From: Colwellia sp. 39_35_sub15_T18
Lineage (GTDB): Bacteria > Pseudomonadota > Gammaproteobacteria > Enterobacterales > Alteromonadaceae
Direction: 5' to 3'
NCBI GenBank assembly: GCA_002162675.1
Contig: MAAE01000024.1
Location: 16,484-80,483, forward strand
DNA length: 64,000 nucleotides
Position 1 is the stretch's first letter, and the number at the start of each line of letters is the position of its first letter. The notes under the pieces are model-generated. The model worked only from the letters and a program-made list of their open reading frames with translations. It did no database searches and was not told the DNA's origin. A program made the position numbers and the translations under genes. Of the stretch, positions 18,581 to 28,141 are shown piece after piece.

Positions 18581-20692
18581 TTATTTTTTAGCGACTTTTC
18601 CCAAACTAACCAAATCAAAGGTGATACGAGCCGTTTCATCTAAAAAGGGATCAAGTTCATCTAAATCATCAGGTAAATCGTCTAAGGATGCAACTTTTTC
18701 TTTACCCATACGAACTAAACGTTCATTAGCGCGAACAAGTTGTTTAGTTTTACCCTCTTCACGCTTTTCTTTACGAGTTTTTAAATTTAATGAGATAGTT
18801 TTATCATCTTTCTCTGCTTTATACTTTTCAATATCAGACAACAAATAATTAAATTCCGAATTTTCTTTGATACGTTGCTGATAAAGCGAGGTCAAGTAGG
18901 AAACATCGGCACCTACATCACTCAATTTTGTATATTGCGCTTTGTCAATATGATCCCAAGGTAAGGCGTTTTCTTCTTTGCTTTCACCCCAGTCTTCGGG
19001 ATCTACTGCGGTAGGAAAATCGATATCGGGTAGCACACCTTTATGTTGAGTACTGCCACCATTGATACGATAAAATTTAGCAATAGTATACTGAATACTG
19101 CCTAAAGGGTTTTCGTATAAATCATAAACACGCCCTAAACCTCTATGCTGTTGAACCGTACCTTTACCAAAGGTGTGTTCGCCAATAATAACACCACGGC
19201 CATAATCTTGAATGGCAGCAGCAAATATTTCAGAAGCAGAAGCACTGTATCTATCAACCATAACCGTTAATGGGCCATCATAATAACTGATGCCATCTCT
19301 ATCACGATGCACGTCAACACGATCAGCACTATTTCTAATTTGAACGACAGGACCTTTGTCAATGAACAAGCCGGTCAGTAAAGTAGCTTCAGGTAAAGAA
19401 CCGCCGCCGTTACCACGCAAATCAATAATAATGCCCTGCACTTCTTGCTCTTTCAGCTTGTTTAATTCTTTTTTAACATCACGTGATAAGTTGTTATAAA
19501 AACTAGGTATGGTAATAACGCCTACTTTTTTACCTTTGTTTTTTGCTTGTTCATCGCTGTCTGTAGTTTCTAAACCTGTTTCTTGAAAATAAACTTCAGA
19601 TTTAGCCGCCCTATCTTCTAGCTTGATCTTATCTCGAACGATAGTGACAACTTTGATATTTGCCTCATCATCAGACTCACCTGACAATACTTGCAATCGA
19701 ACCGTGGTACCTTTAGGTCCTTTAATTTTTTCCACCACATCATCTAAACGCCAGCCGATAACATCTTCAAAGTCTTTGTCATCTTGGGCAACTCCAACAA
19801 TACGATCTTTTGCTTTTAACTGTTTCGATTTATCAGCAGGGCCACCAGTGACCACACTTTGAATAACGGTGTAATCTTCTTCTGCACGTAAAACTGCACC
19901 AATACCTTCAAGCGATAGATTCATATCCATTTGAAAACGTTCTGCATTACGTGGTGATAAATAAGAGGTATGTGGCTCAACAACACGAGCAAAGCTGTTC
20001 ATTACTAGTTGAAAAACATCTTCACTTTCACTTTGTTTTAAGCGTTTAATGGCATATTTATAGCGCTTAGTTAGCACTTCTTTGACTTTCGGCCATTCTT
20101 TGCCAGCTAACGTTAAGTTGAGTGCGTCTGATTTAACCTTTAAACGCCACAATTCATCCAATTCAGCTTCAGAACTAGGCCATGGAGAACCTTCTCGGTC
20201 ATAGTGGTAAATTTCATCTTTAGTAAAATCAAAAGGCGATTTAGTGTCAACAGACTCTTCGTTTGCTTCACTATTACTACCTAACAAAGCTAATGCGTAT
20301 TGATAGCGTTCTAAACGGCGCTGCATATTCAAGTTATAGATATCATAAGCTAGCGATAATTTACCGCGAGCAAACACATCATCAAACTCCATGCTGTGTT
20401 TGCTAAACTCAGCAATATCAGTCGCGAGAAAAACATTACGAGAGTAATCTAATTGCTTGATAAAACGGTCAAAAACTTCTTGAGATAAGGCGTCACTAAC
20501 TTTTACTTTTTTATAGTGACCACGAGTAAAACGTGCGGTTATGCGTTTGCTTGCCGTTGCATGCTGGCTTTGAGGTGTTAATACGGGTAATGGTGTATCA
20601 CTCGTGTCATCGAGTGCAAAAGAACTAAGACTGGTGAGTGAGAAACCCACTGAAACAGATACGGCTAGTGCGATACGACAAAGTTTTTGCAT
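18581..20692 (-). CDS. prc: tail-specific periplasmic protease Prc (C-terminal processing peptidase)
   Basis: A 703-residue S41A serine peptidase acting in the periplasm on nonpolar C termini, including cell-wall hydrolases in E. coli (family knowledge). The signal peptide (MQKLCRIALAVSVSVGFSLT) is followed by an N-terminal helical domain, a PDZ domain near LEGIGAVLRAEEDY and GGPADKSKQLKAKDRI, and the catalytic block DRYSASASEIFAAA with the lysine in GEHTFGKGTVQ. A basic coiled C-terminal domain ends the protein. The ATG at 20692 has GGAGT upstream and begins the signal peptide, so the longer frame to 20773 is rejected. It directly follows proQ, as in E. coli. Confidence 0.95.
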   Translation of the reverse strand: MQKLCRIALAVSVSVGFSLTSLSSFALDDTSDTPLPVLTPQSQHATASKRITARFTRGHYKKVKVSDALSQEVFDRFIKQLDYSRNVFLATDIAEFSKHSMEFDDVFARGKLSLAYDIYNLNMQRRLERYQYALALLGSNSEANEESVDTKSPFDFTKDEIYHYDREGSPWPSSEAELDELWRLKVKSDALNLTLAGKEWPKVKEVLTKRYKYAIKRLKQSESEDVFQLVMNSFARVVEPHTSYLSPRNAERFQMDMNLSLEGIGAVLRAEEDYTVIQSVVTGGPADKSKQLKAKDRIVGVAQDDKDFEDVIGWRLDDVVEKIKGPKGTTVRLQVLSGESDDEANIKVVTIVRDKIKLEDRAAKSEVYFQETGLETTDSDEQAKNKGKKVGVITIPSFYNNLSRDVKKELNKLKEQEVQGIIIDLRGNGGGSLPEATLLTGLFIDKGPVVQIRNSADRVDVHRDRDGISYYDGPLTVMVDRYSASASEIFAAAIQDYGRGVIIGEHTFGKGTVQQHRGLGRVYDLYENPLGSIQYTIAKFYRINGGSTQHKGVLPDIDFPTAVDPEDWGESKEENALPWDHIDKAQYTKLSDVGADVSYLTSLYQQRIKENSEFNYLLSDIEKYKAEKDDKTISLNLKTRKEKREEGKTKQLVRANERLVRMGKEKVASLDDLPDDLDELDPFLDETARITFDLVSLGKVAKK

Positions 20693-20779
20693 GCAAGTTA
20701 CTCCAAACTTTACTTGAGAATTTATATTAACGTAAATAACGGCTGAACAGGCTACATTTATATATAGCCCCAAGTAAAA

Positions 20780-21439
20780 TTAGCTATATATGTTTTGCAT
20801 TTGTGTTTTGATTACCATGCCAGAATCTAGCTGAACACTAATGTCTTTTCCTGAAATTTCAGTAATAGTTGCGTTCATAGGAGAATTACCTAATTGAACT
20901 TTAACCTGACTGCCTACATTAATTGTAGATGATTCTACTGGTTTTAATGGCGGTAAATCTTTTTTAATCGTTTTTCGCGAGCTTGTTTTAACTGATTTTA
21001 CTGATTTAAACTTCGCTGAATCACGTTTTTCTGAGCTACTGCCTTTAGCCTCAGTACCTTTAGATTTATAAGGTTTTTTAGCCGTTTTGTCTTGATCTTT
21101 TTTGTTACCAAACTTTTCTTGGCTTTCTTTTAACGTTTTGCTGGCATAATTAGCTTGCGCTTCATCAATTTCGGCAACGTCTTTACCCTCAATATCAACA
21201 CGAAACACGCCGACTTTAACCGTTTTAAGGTATCGCCAGCTACTTGTGTAGTGTCTTAATGCTTGACGTAAGCGAGTTTTACTCACTGTGTCATCGTCAT
21301 TTAGCTTTTCAGCTAAATCTTGAAATATACCAATTTTTAGCGGCTTAACTTTACCTTTCACTGAAAAACATTCAGGAAATTTTTCGGCTAAATAAGTGAT
21401 TATGTCTTTCGTGCTTATACGTTTTATTTCAGTTTCCAT
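20780..21439 (-). CDS. proQ: RNA chaperone ProQ
   Basis: A global RNA-binding protein that stabilises sRNAs and mRNA 3' ends. The N-terminal FinO/ProQ domain (about 1-115) reads ISTKDIITYLAEKFPECF and RLRQALRHYTSSWRYL. A long basic, serine-rich linker (about 115-170) follows, then a C-terminal Tudor-like domain (INVGSQVKVQLGNSPMNATI). The length of 219 residues is close to E. coli ProQ (232). It lies 87 bases upstream of the Prc start and downstream of an acidic unknown protein and msrC, so one operon is likely. Confidence 0.95.
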   Translation of the reverse strand: METEIKRISTKDIITYLAEKFPECFSVKGKVKPLKIGIFQDLAEKLNDDDTVSKTRLRQALRHYTSSWRYLKTVKVGVFRVDIEGKDVAEIDEAQANYASKTLKESQEKFGNKKDQDKTAKKPYKSKGTEAKGSSSEKRDSAKFKSVKSVKTSSRKTIKKDLPPLKPVESSTINVGSQVKVQLGNSPMNATITEISGKDISVQLDSGMVIKTQMQNIYS

Positions 21440-21490
21440 AAATACATCTTTTTACAATTTTTAGTTAAATTAGGTTAAATAAATATTAAA

Positions 21491-21781
21491 TTAATAATCT
21501 TCTTGTTGCAGGTGTTGCTCTCTATTTTCTAGCAGATGGCGACACCAATCATAAATATCTTCGCTTTCTAAATCAGGTAATACGTCTTGCCCTATCCATG
21601 CATCCCACACTAAAGCCAATAATTGCTCCAGCTCTTCCGTGTCAATATCTTCTTCAGCTAAATCATACAAGGTGTGGTAAATTTCATTGACCTTTTCAGC
21701 AACAATCTCTTCTTGCCCTTCCCAATCACCAACAATAGCTTCGGTTACTAGATAATCGTGAATAACAACAAATTCTTTCAT
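21491..21781 (-). CDS. unknown acidic 96-residue protein in the msrC-proQ-prc operon
   Basis: I do not recognise this family. The protein is strongly acidic (repeated E and D, for example EEDIDTEELEQLL) and predicted mostly helical, with three tryptophans (GDWEG, VWDAWIG, YDWCRH). It starts three bases after the msrC stop and ends 51 bases before proQ, so translation is probably coupled to msrC. Its position beside the very basic ProQ is suggestive, but no function can be stated. A tight operon position and good codon pattern make it a real gene. Confidence 0.75.
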   Translation of the reverse strand: MKEFVVIHDYLVTEAIVGDWEGQEEIVAEKVNEIYHTLYDLAEEDIDTEELEQLLALVWDAWIGQDVLPDLESEDIYDWCRHLLENREQHLQQEDY

Positions 21782-21784
21782 TTA

Positions 21785-22273
21785 TTAATACTCTACCGTT
21801 TGTTGCTGCGCTAAGTTATATGCTAAAGCGTTAACGATTGCTTCTAACCCTTGCTGGTCGTCTTTGTCAAAACGGTCAAAACTAGTACTATCAATATCCA
21901 GTACCGCAATTATATCATTGTTAAGTTTAACGGGGATAACAATTTCTGAATTTGTCGTGGCATCACAAGCTATATGACCTTGAAACTGGTGAACATCGTC
22001 AATTCGTTGAGTACTGGCACTGGTAACGGCAGTGCCACAAACACCTTTCCCGAGCGGAATGCGAATACAAGCAACTTTACCTTGAAAAGGCCCTAAGACT
22101 AGTTCTTGATTATGCACACGGTAAAAACCGACCCAATTAACCTGCTCTAAAGCGTCAAAAAGTAGTGCACTGATATTTGCCATATTGGCGATAAGATCTG
22201 TTTCATCAGTAATTAACGCTTTCACTTGCGCTAACGTTTGTTGATAAAATTCAGTTTTGCTAAGCAATGCCAT
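21785..22273 (-). CDS. msrC: free methionine-(R)-sulfoxide reductase, GAF domain
   Basis: It reduces free L-methionine-(R)-sulfoxide in the cytoplasm. The 162-residue GAF protein has three cysteines at 69, 79 and 103, with the same 10- and 24-residue spacings as the catalytic set of E. coli YebR (C84, C94, C118). Other landmarks are NWVGFYRV, LGPFQGKVACIRIPLGKGVC and VLDIDS. The ATG at 22273 (MALLSKTEFYQQTL) is chosen because the family begins there; the frame continues upstream to 22333. It heads a run with the acidic protein, proQ and prc. Confidence 0.93.
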   Translation of the reverse strand: MALLSKTEFYQQTLAQVKALITDETDLIANMANISALLFDALEQVNWVGFYRVHNQELVLGPFQGKVACIRIPLGKGVCGTAVTSASTQRIDDVHQFQGHIACDATTNSEIVIPVKLNNDIIAVLDIDSTSFDRFDKDDQQGLEAIVNALAYNLAQQQTVEY

Positions 22274-22384
22274 ATTCCAATAACGAATGAAAGAAGCCCA
22301 AAGAATTAAATGAGCCTTAAAAACGCATAACATACCTTGAAAACAAACATAGTTAAAGCTTTTATCCGTGATAAAAGCTAAAAA

Positions 22385-23200
22385 TTATTCCTTGATGGTA
22401 AATTTAACCAAAACACTAGCACTAATTGCGGTATCAGCAACTTGCGAGCGATGTGCTACTGCAGAGTCACTGTATCTGTTGGCACTCGCTAATCTAGCCT
22501 GATAATGATTACTGCTAAGTTCTTTTAAATAAACCAACTTACCTAGGGATATATTCGCTTGCTTAGCTATTTGGTAAGCTTTAATTTTAGCATTATCAAT
22601 GGCTTTAGCTAAGGCTTGTTGATAACTTTTATCGCTATTAGCGACTGACATTGTCAATGGATAAATATGTTCGACACCCACTTTGATCACTTGACTTAAA
22701 AATTTATCGTAATCTTCAATCGTTGAAAAATTAACGGTGATCGTTCGGCTTAGCTCGAATTTTTGGGTTTTATTTTGACTTTTTTGAGCCGAGTCAACAC
22801 CAAGGTAGACCTTGCTGCTATTACTTTGAGGTGAGTTTTGAGATGAGCTTTGAGATAAGTTCCGATTAACTTCCACACCTTGAATATGAATTGCTGGTGG
22901 CTCTTCAATAACTCGCAAATTTACTCGAGCAGAGCTAATGTTTGCAGGCGATATATTAAGATTTTCGGCAATATTGATAACTTGATTGCTTTTATGGTCA
23001 ACAAGCGAGCGAATTTTACTGGTATTGCGCCCAATTTGTACAATAGCAACGGTTAACGAAAAATGATCTGGTGGCACAGTAACCGTGCCTTGTCCCCTCA
23101 CCTCAATGACATTTTTCTCAAGAGTCGACGCCTGAGCGACAGTACTTATTGCCAGCGTAAAAAAGAAAAAAAGAACTATAAGGTGTTGGAACTTAGCCAT
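22385..23200 (-). CDS. secreted SIMPL (DUF541) domain protein
   Basis: A 271-residue exported protein with a signal peptide (LIVLFFFFTLAISTVAQA) and one SIMPL domain starting NVIEVRGQGTVTVPPDHFSL and ending with ISASVLVKFTIKE. The middle has a low-complexity serine/asparagine stretch (SQSSSQNSPQSNSSK) that is unusual for the family and may be a surface loop. SIMPL proteins such as E. coli YggE are periplasmic and linked to oxidative-stress protection, but their biochemistry is not known. It follows a DUF2057 gene by 21 bases and the ATG has GGAG at good spacing. Confidence 0.88.
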   Translation of the reverse strand: MAKFQHLIVLFFFFTLAISTVAQASTLEKNVIEVRGQGTVTVPPDHFSLTVAIVQIGRNTSKIRSLVDHKSNQVINIAENLNISPANISSARVNLRVIEEPPAIHIQGVEVNRNLSQSSSQNSPQSNSSKVYLGVDSAQKSQNKTQKFELSRTITVNFSTIEDYDKFLSQVIKVGVEHIYPLTMSVANSDKSYQQALAKAIDNAKIKAYQIAKQANISLGKLVYLKELSSNHYQARLASANRYSDSAVAHRSQVADTAISASVLVKFTIKE

Positions 23201-23221
23201 GGTGAACTCCAGTATCGCGGA

Positions 23222-23926
23222 TTATTTATTGATTAAAAACTGCTTAAACTGATCTTTCTCAGTATTAGAAGCTGTTTGCCACCAATATTTTAACATGGTT
23301 AAAGAATCAACTTGTGCTAATGTGTTACTCGATGTTGTCATCTTTTGTTGAAGTGTTGCGCTAGCTTGCTTGGCTTGAGCTGAGCTTTTAACCTCTGCTG
23401 GCAAAACAGCACTATGGCTGGCTGTTTGAGTCGCTAAAGAAGAAACGGCGATATTGACTTGCCTAGCAAGTTTATAATCAGCAACATCCACTAATTCAAG
23501 GACAAGTTGTTTATTGTCTTCATCAACCAGGTTTAATTCTGGCGCTTTGGCAAAACGCTCGGCCTGTGATAAATTTTTAATCTTAGTCGTCGTTAGCTTT
23601 ACCTGTTGCTCTTTTGCTAAAGTAAATTTCACTACAAAATTTTGTGACTCTACCACTCTATCTTCGGCAAAGTCTAAATCTTCAAAAACGTCTTTGTAGC
23701 GAACCACCACGGCATGCTCACCTTTATTAAGCGTAAATGTAGATTTTTTACCAATAAAACCATGTTCTATTACCTTATTATCAACTTCGCTAATAATAAG
23801 GTTATCTGAAACGGTTAATGTGGTTGCTGACGATGTTAGCGATAGTGCTGACGTTAACAAACCAAAACACAAGATATAAAAAAGCCTAGTCAAAATAAAA
23901 GTCCTTAAACGGTAGAGTAAGTTCAT
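23222..23926 (-). CDS. DUF2057 (YccT-like) secreted protein
   Basis: A 234-residue exported protein. The hydrophobic N terminus (LFYILCFGLLTSALSLTSSA) is a signal peptide, followed by the DUF2057 pattern TLTVSDNLIISEVDNKVI, then KGEHAVVVRYKDVFEDLD and VVKFTL. E. coli relatives (YccT/CsgI) are periplasmic; CsgI interferes with curli assembly. That role cannot be transferred here, as no curli genes are nearby. The C-terminal quarter is alanine- and glutamine-rich. It is likely cotranscribed with the SIMPL gene 21 bases downstream. Confidence 0.82.
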   Translation of the reverse strand: MNLLYRLRTFILTRLFYILCFGLLTSALSLTSSATTLTVSDNLIISEVDNKVIEHGFIGKKSTFTLNKGEHAVVVRYKDVFEDLDFAEDRVVESQNFVVKFTLAKEQQVKLTTTKIKNLSQAERFAKAPELNLVDEDNKQLVLELVDVADYKLARQVNIAVSSLATQTASHSAVLPAEVKSSAQAKQASATLQQKMTTSSNTLAQVDSLTMLKYWWQTASNTEKDQFKQFLINK

Positions 23927-23994
23927 TTATAAACTGACTAGGCATTAATGCAAAGCAAAACTTTAGTTAACTAGCCTAAAGTATTAGAGAATGA

Positions 23995-25173
23995 CTAAAA
24001 GCTATCCGCAGGAATTCGTACCCAACCTTCCATGAGTATTCTTGCACTACGGCTCATGACCACTTTATTTACTGTCCAACACCCGTCTACTTCAGCAGCT
24101 TGTGCACCCACTTTCAATGTGCCTGACGGATGGCCAAATGTAACCGAATCTTTGGCCCCCTCACCCGAAGCAAGAGCAACTAATGTTCCGGGTATTGCCG
24201 CCGCGGTGCCAATAGCTACTGCTGCGGTGCCCATCATGGCATGGTGTAATTTTCCCATAGACAAAGCGCGCACGTGCAAATCTATTTCACTCGATACAAC
24301 ATTCTTGCCACTAGACGTTGTGTAATCTTGTGCGCGTGCAACAAAAGCAATTTTTGGGGTATGTTGACGGGATTTTGCTGCTTCGATATCGCTAATTAAA
24401 CCCATTTTAATTGCGCCATAAGCGCGAATAGTTTCAAAACGAGCAAGCGCATCTTCATCATTATTGATGACATCTTGCAACTCAGTACCTGTATAACCAA
24501 TATCTTCTGCATTTAAGAAAATTGTTGGAATACCTGCGGTTATCATAGTCGCTTTAAAGATACCAACCCCTGGCACCTCGAGTTCATCAACCACATTTCC
24601 TGTTGGGAACATTGCCTCTGAGGGATCGACAGGAGCGATAAATTCTACAGGTACTTCTGCTGCTGGAAACGTAACACCATCCAGTTCAAAACCACCTGTT
24701 TCCTGTACTTCGCCATGAGTAATTGGCACTTGCGCAATAATGGTTTTTGAAATGTTTTTTTGCCAAATACGAACCGTACAAACGCCATTATCAGGAATAC
24801 GACTGCGGTCAACTAAACCTGAATTTATGGCAAATGAACCAACCGCCGCAGTCAAATTGCCACAGTTGCCACTCCAATCAACAAAGGCTTTATCAATAGC
24901 CACTTGTCCAAACAAATAATCAACATCATGATCAACTTGCTCTGATTTAGCCAAAATCACCGTTTTACTAGTACTTGATGTTGCCCCGCCCATACCATCG
25001 GTTTGTTTGCCGTAGGGATCTGGACTGCCAATAACACGTAATAATAAATTATCTCGCGCTTTTCCTGCAACTTGTGCAGATTCTGGCAAGTCAGTTAAAT
25101 TAAAAAATACGCCTTTTGACGTACCGCCACGCATGTATGTTGCGGGGATTTTTATTTGTGGAGCATAACCCAT
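23995..25173 (-). CDS. prpF: PrpF, 2-methylaconitate cis-trans isomerase
   Basis: A 392-residue protein of the diaminopimelate-epimerase-like fold. It starts with the family block IPATYMRGGTSKGVFF and has GSPDPYGKQTDGMGGATSST, DWSGNCGNLTAAVG and GHPSGTLKVGA. PrpF isomerises the 2-methylaconitate released by AcnD so that a normal aconitase can hydrate it to 2-methylisocitrate. It is the last gene of the prp operon. GGAAG precedes the ATG at 25173. A palindromic element separates it from acnD. Confidence 0.95.
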   Translation of the reverse strand: MGYAPQIKIPATYMRGGTSKGVFFNLTDLPESAQVAGKARDNLLLRVIGSPDPYGKQTDGMGGATSSTSKTVILAKSEQVDHDVDYLFGQVAIDKAFVDWSGNCGNLTAAVGSFAINSGLVDRSRIPDNGVCTVRIWQKNISKTIIAQVPITHGEVQETGGFELDGVTFPAAEVPVEFIAPVDPSEAMFPTGNVVDELEVPGVGIFKATMITAGIPTIFLNAEDIGYTGTELQDVINNDEDALARFETIRAYGAIKMGLISDIEAAKSRQHTPKIAFVARAQDYTTSSGKNVVSSEIDLHVRALSMGKLHHAMMGTAAVAIGTAAAIPGTLVALASGEGAKDSVTFGHPSGTLKVGAQAAEVDGCWTVNKVVMSRSARILMEGWVRIPADSF

Positions 25174-25236
25174 TATTCTTCCTTCCTTACTACTGCTTTA
25201 TAAATAACTACAACGAATCGAATCGCTTAAAGCAGG

Positions 25237-25314
25237 ATTTTGTGCTAGTTCAAGGCGGAAGCGCGGAGTTGACGAACGTCAATGAGCACTTCCAACGAAG
25301 AAATAGCGCTAAAA
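25237..25314. repeat. palindromic intergenic element, CTAGTTCAAGGC family, copy A
   Basis: A 78-bp unit between acnD and prpF. It shares CTAGTTCAAGGCRGAA at one end and TTCYAACGAWGAAWTAG at the other with copy B (28051). The centre is a different but self-complementary sequence: GGAAG at 25257, TTGACG-AA-CGTCAA at 25269-25282 and CTTCC at 25289. It begins 7 bases after the acnD stop. Confidence 0.75.
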
Positions 25315-25320
25315 GACCAT

Positions 25321-27975
25321 TTAAGCGTTTGATTCAAGGAAATCGTTGGCAAATTTTTGTAATACTCCGCCAGCGGCGTATACAGAAACTTCTTCTGCAG
25401 TATCTAAACGACATTTCACAGGAATTTCAATTTGCTCACCACTTCGTCGCGTCATCACAACAGTCATAGCACCGCCAGGAGCAATTCCTTCAACATTAGT
25501 GCTTTCAACATCATAAGTTTCGCTGCCATCAATGTTATAAGTATGGCGAGTTTCACCATTAACAAATTCAAGCGGTAGCACGCCCATGCCGACTAAGTTA
25601 GTGCGGTGAATGCGCTCAAAACCTTGTGACACGATAACTTCTACACCCGCTAAACGGACACCTTTGGCAGCCCAATCACGTGAAGAGCCTTGACCGTAAT
25701 CTGCACCTGCAATAATAATTAATGGCTGTTTGCGCTCCATGTAAGTTTCAATGGCTTCCCACATGCGCGATTCAGTGCCTTCAGGTTCGATACGTGCTAG
25801 TGAACCTTGTTTTGTGATCTTCTCTCCATTTGGGCCATTTTCATAACACATTTCATTAAACAATTTCGGGTTAGCGAACGTTGCTCGTTGCGTTGTTAAG
25901 TGATCACCGCGATGCGTTGCATAAGAATTAAAGTCCGCTTCTGGCAAGCCCATTTTATCTAGGTAGGCACCTGCAGCACTGTTTAACTGAATCGCATTTG
26001 ATGGTGATAAATGATCGGTAGTAATGTTATCGCCAAGCACTGCTAATGGCACCATACCTTTCATGGTGCGAACACCTGCTAAGGCACCTTCCCCCTCTTT
26101 ATTCCAGTAGGGAGGGCGACGGATATAAGTACTCTTAGGATCCCAGTCGTATAACGGACTTTCAGCAGGTTCAAACGCGCCTAAATCGAACATTGGCGTG
26201 TAAATTTTCTTGAATTGCTCAGGTTTAACACTTGACGCGACGATGGCATCAATTTCTTCATCTGATGGCCAAATATCTTTGAGGGTAATATCGTTACCTT
26301 TTTGATCTTGCCCTAAGATATCTTTTTCAATATCAAAACGCATGGTACCGGCAATTGCGTATGCAACCACTAATGGCGGTGACGCCAAGAATGCTTGTTT
26401 TGCGTGTGGATGAATACGGCCATCAAAGTTACGGTTGCCTGACAATACCGCGGTTGAGTATAAGTCACGGTCGATAATTTCTTGTTGGATTTTAGGATCT
26501 AACGCACCCGACATACCGTTACACGTTGTACAAGCGTAACCGACGATGCCAAAACCTAATTTTTCCATTTCAGATAGCAGACCTGCTTCTTCTAAATAAA
26601 GCTTCGCTACTTTTGAACCTGGCGCAAATGACGATTTAACCCAAGGTTTACGTACCAGACCTAATTCGTTAGCGCGTTTGGCCACAAGACCCGCAGCAAC
26701 AACGTTACGTGGGTTAGAAGTGTTAGTACATGAAGTAATAGCAGCAATAATTACCGCGCCATCTGGCATTTCGCCATTGGCTTCTTGGGCTTTACAAGCC
26801 GTTAAGTTTTTAGCGATATCTTTAGAGACAAGATCAGCAGTCGCTAAACGGCGATGTGGATTAGAAGGACCCGCTAAGTTGCGACACACCGTTGATAAAT
26901 CGAATTCGATAACACGCGGATATTCTGCGGTAACTAAATCATCAGCCCATAAACCTGTGTGTTTCGCGTAAGTTTCAACTAAGGCGACTTGCTCTGGTTC
27001 ACGACCCGTCATTTTCAAGTAATCAATGGTTTGTTGATCAATATAAAACATGCCTGCTGATGCGCCATACTCCGGCGTCATATTAGAAATAGTGGCTCGG
27101 TCACCAATGGTTAAGGTTTTAGTACCTTCACCGAAGAATTCTAAGTAGCTAGAGACAACTTTCTCGGCGCGTAAGAATTCGGTGATTGCTAACACCATAT
27201 CGGTAGCCGTAATACCGGGTTGACGTTTCCCGGTTAACTTAACGCCAATAATGTTGGGTAGACGCATCATAGATGGACGGCCAAGCATAACGGTTTCAGC
27301 TTCTAGGCCGCCGACACCAATAGCAATAACACCCAAGGCATCAATATGGGGTGTATGGCTGTCTGTACCCACACACGTATCAGGGAAAGCGACACCATCA
27401 CGTGCTTGAATAACGGGGGACATTTTCTCTAAGTTGATTTGGTGCATAATGCCGTTACCGGCCGGGATAACATCAACATTTTTAAACGCCGTTTTTGTCC
27501 ATTCAATGAAGTGGAAACGCTGTTCATTACGGCGGTCTTCAATCGCACGATTTTTATCAAAGGCATCGCCTTCAAAACCGCCGTGCTCGACAGCAAGCGA
27601 ATGATCGACAATTAATTGTGTCGGTACTACCGGGTTTACCTTTGATGGATCGCCACCTTGCTCAGCAATAGCGTCACGTAGACCTGCTAAATCAACAAGC
27701 GCCGTTTGACCTAAAATATCATGACAAACCACGCGCGCAGGATACCAAGGAAAATCTAAGTCTTGCTTGCTTTCAATAATTTGCTTTAATGAATCAGTTA
27801 AGGTTTCAGGGTCACAGCGGCGCACAAGTTGTTCGGCTAAAACACGCGATGTGTAAGGTAATTTGGCATAAGCGCCTGCGCTTATATCTTCAATGGCTGA
27901 TCGGGTATCAAAATAATCTATCGTCGCGCCCTTTTCTTTATAGCCAGGCAGCGGTTTGCGGTAATCGTAATTCAT
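25321..27975 (-). CDS. acnD: AcnD, Fe/S-dependent 2-methylcitrate dehydratase
   Basis: An 884-residue aconitase-family enzyme that dehydrates 2-methylcitrate to 2-methylaconitate, replacing the unrelated PrpD. The cluster ligands are in AAITSCTNTSNPRN and in GYACTTCNGMSG. The swivel-domain blocks GDNITTDHLSPSNAIQ and GADYGQGSSRDWAAKG are present. The association with prpF distinguishes it from the TCA-cycle aconitase AcnA. The frame extends to a TTG at 27987, but the ATG at 27975 (MNYDYRKPLPGYKEKG) has GGAT upstream and the normal N terminus. The order in the operon is prpB-prpC-acnD-prpF. Confidence 0.96.
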   Translation of the reverse strand: MNYDYRKPLPGYKEKGATIDYFDTRSAIEDISAGAYAKLPYTSRVLAEQLVRRCDPETLTDSLKQIIESKQDLDFPWYPARVVCHDILGQTALVDLAGLRDAIAEQGGDPSKVNPVVPTQLIVDHSLAVEHGGFEGDAFDKNRAIEDRRNEQRFHFIEWTKTAFKNVDVIPAGNGIMHQINLEKMSPVIQARDGVAFPDTCVGTDSHTPHIDALGVIAIGVGGLEAETVMLGRPSMMRLPNIIGVKLTGKRQPGITATDMVLAITEFLRAEKVVSSYLEFFGEGTKTLTIGDRATISNMTPEYGASAGMFYIDQQTIDYLKMTGREPEQVALVETYAKHTGLWADDLVTAEYPRVIEFDLSTVCRNLAGPSNPHRRLATADLVSKDIAKNLTACKAQEANGEMPDGAVIIAAITSCTNTSNPRNVVAAGLVAKRANELGLVRKPWVKSSFAPGSKVAKLYLEEAGLLSEMEKLGFGIVGYACTTCNGMSGALDPKIQQEIIDRDLYSTAVLSGNRNFDGRIHPHAKQAFLASPPLVVAYAIAGTMRFDIEKDILGQDQKGNDITLKDIWPSDEEIDAIVASSVKPEQFKKIYTPMFDLGAFEPAESPLYDWDPKSTYIRRPPYWNKEGEGALAGVRTMKGMVPLAVLGDNITTDHLSPSNAIQLNSAAGAYLDKMGLPEADFNSYATHRGDHLTTQRATFANPKLFNEMCYENGPNGEKITKQGSLARIEPEGTESRMWEAIETYMERKQPLIIIAGADYGQGSSRDWAAKGVRLAGVEVIVSQGFERIHRTNLVGMGVLPLEFVNGETRHTYNIDGSETYDVESTNVEGIAPGGAMTVVMTRRSGEQIEIPVKCRLDTAEEVSVYAAGGVLQKFANDFLESNA

Positions 27976-28050
27976 AATATTATCCAAAGAAAAAAACTGT
28001 TAAAACTAAACACAGGCTTCTCATTTATAAATAGGAAACTAGACGAAGGA

Positions 28051-28129
28051 ATTTACGCCTAGTTCAAGGCAGAAAACCTGAGCATATAAGTATATGTGAT
28101 GATTTTCTAACGATGAATTAGGTGTAAAT
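28051..28129. repeat. palindromic intergenic element, CTAGTTCAAGGC family, copy B
   Basis: A 79-bp unit in the spacer between prpC and acnD. Outer arms ATTTACGCCTAGTTCA and TGAATTAGGTGTAAAT pair almost fully, AGAAAA pairs with TTTTCT, and the centre contains CATATA-AG-TATATG. Ends match copy A at 25237; the centre does not, yet is again self-complementary. Confidence 0.75.
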
Positions 28130-28141
28130 AACAAGTCTTAC

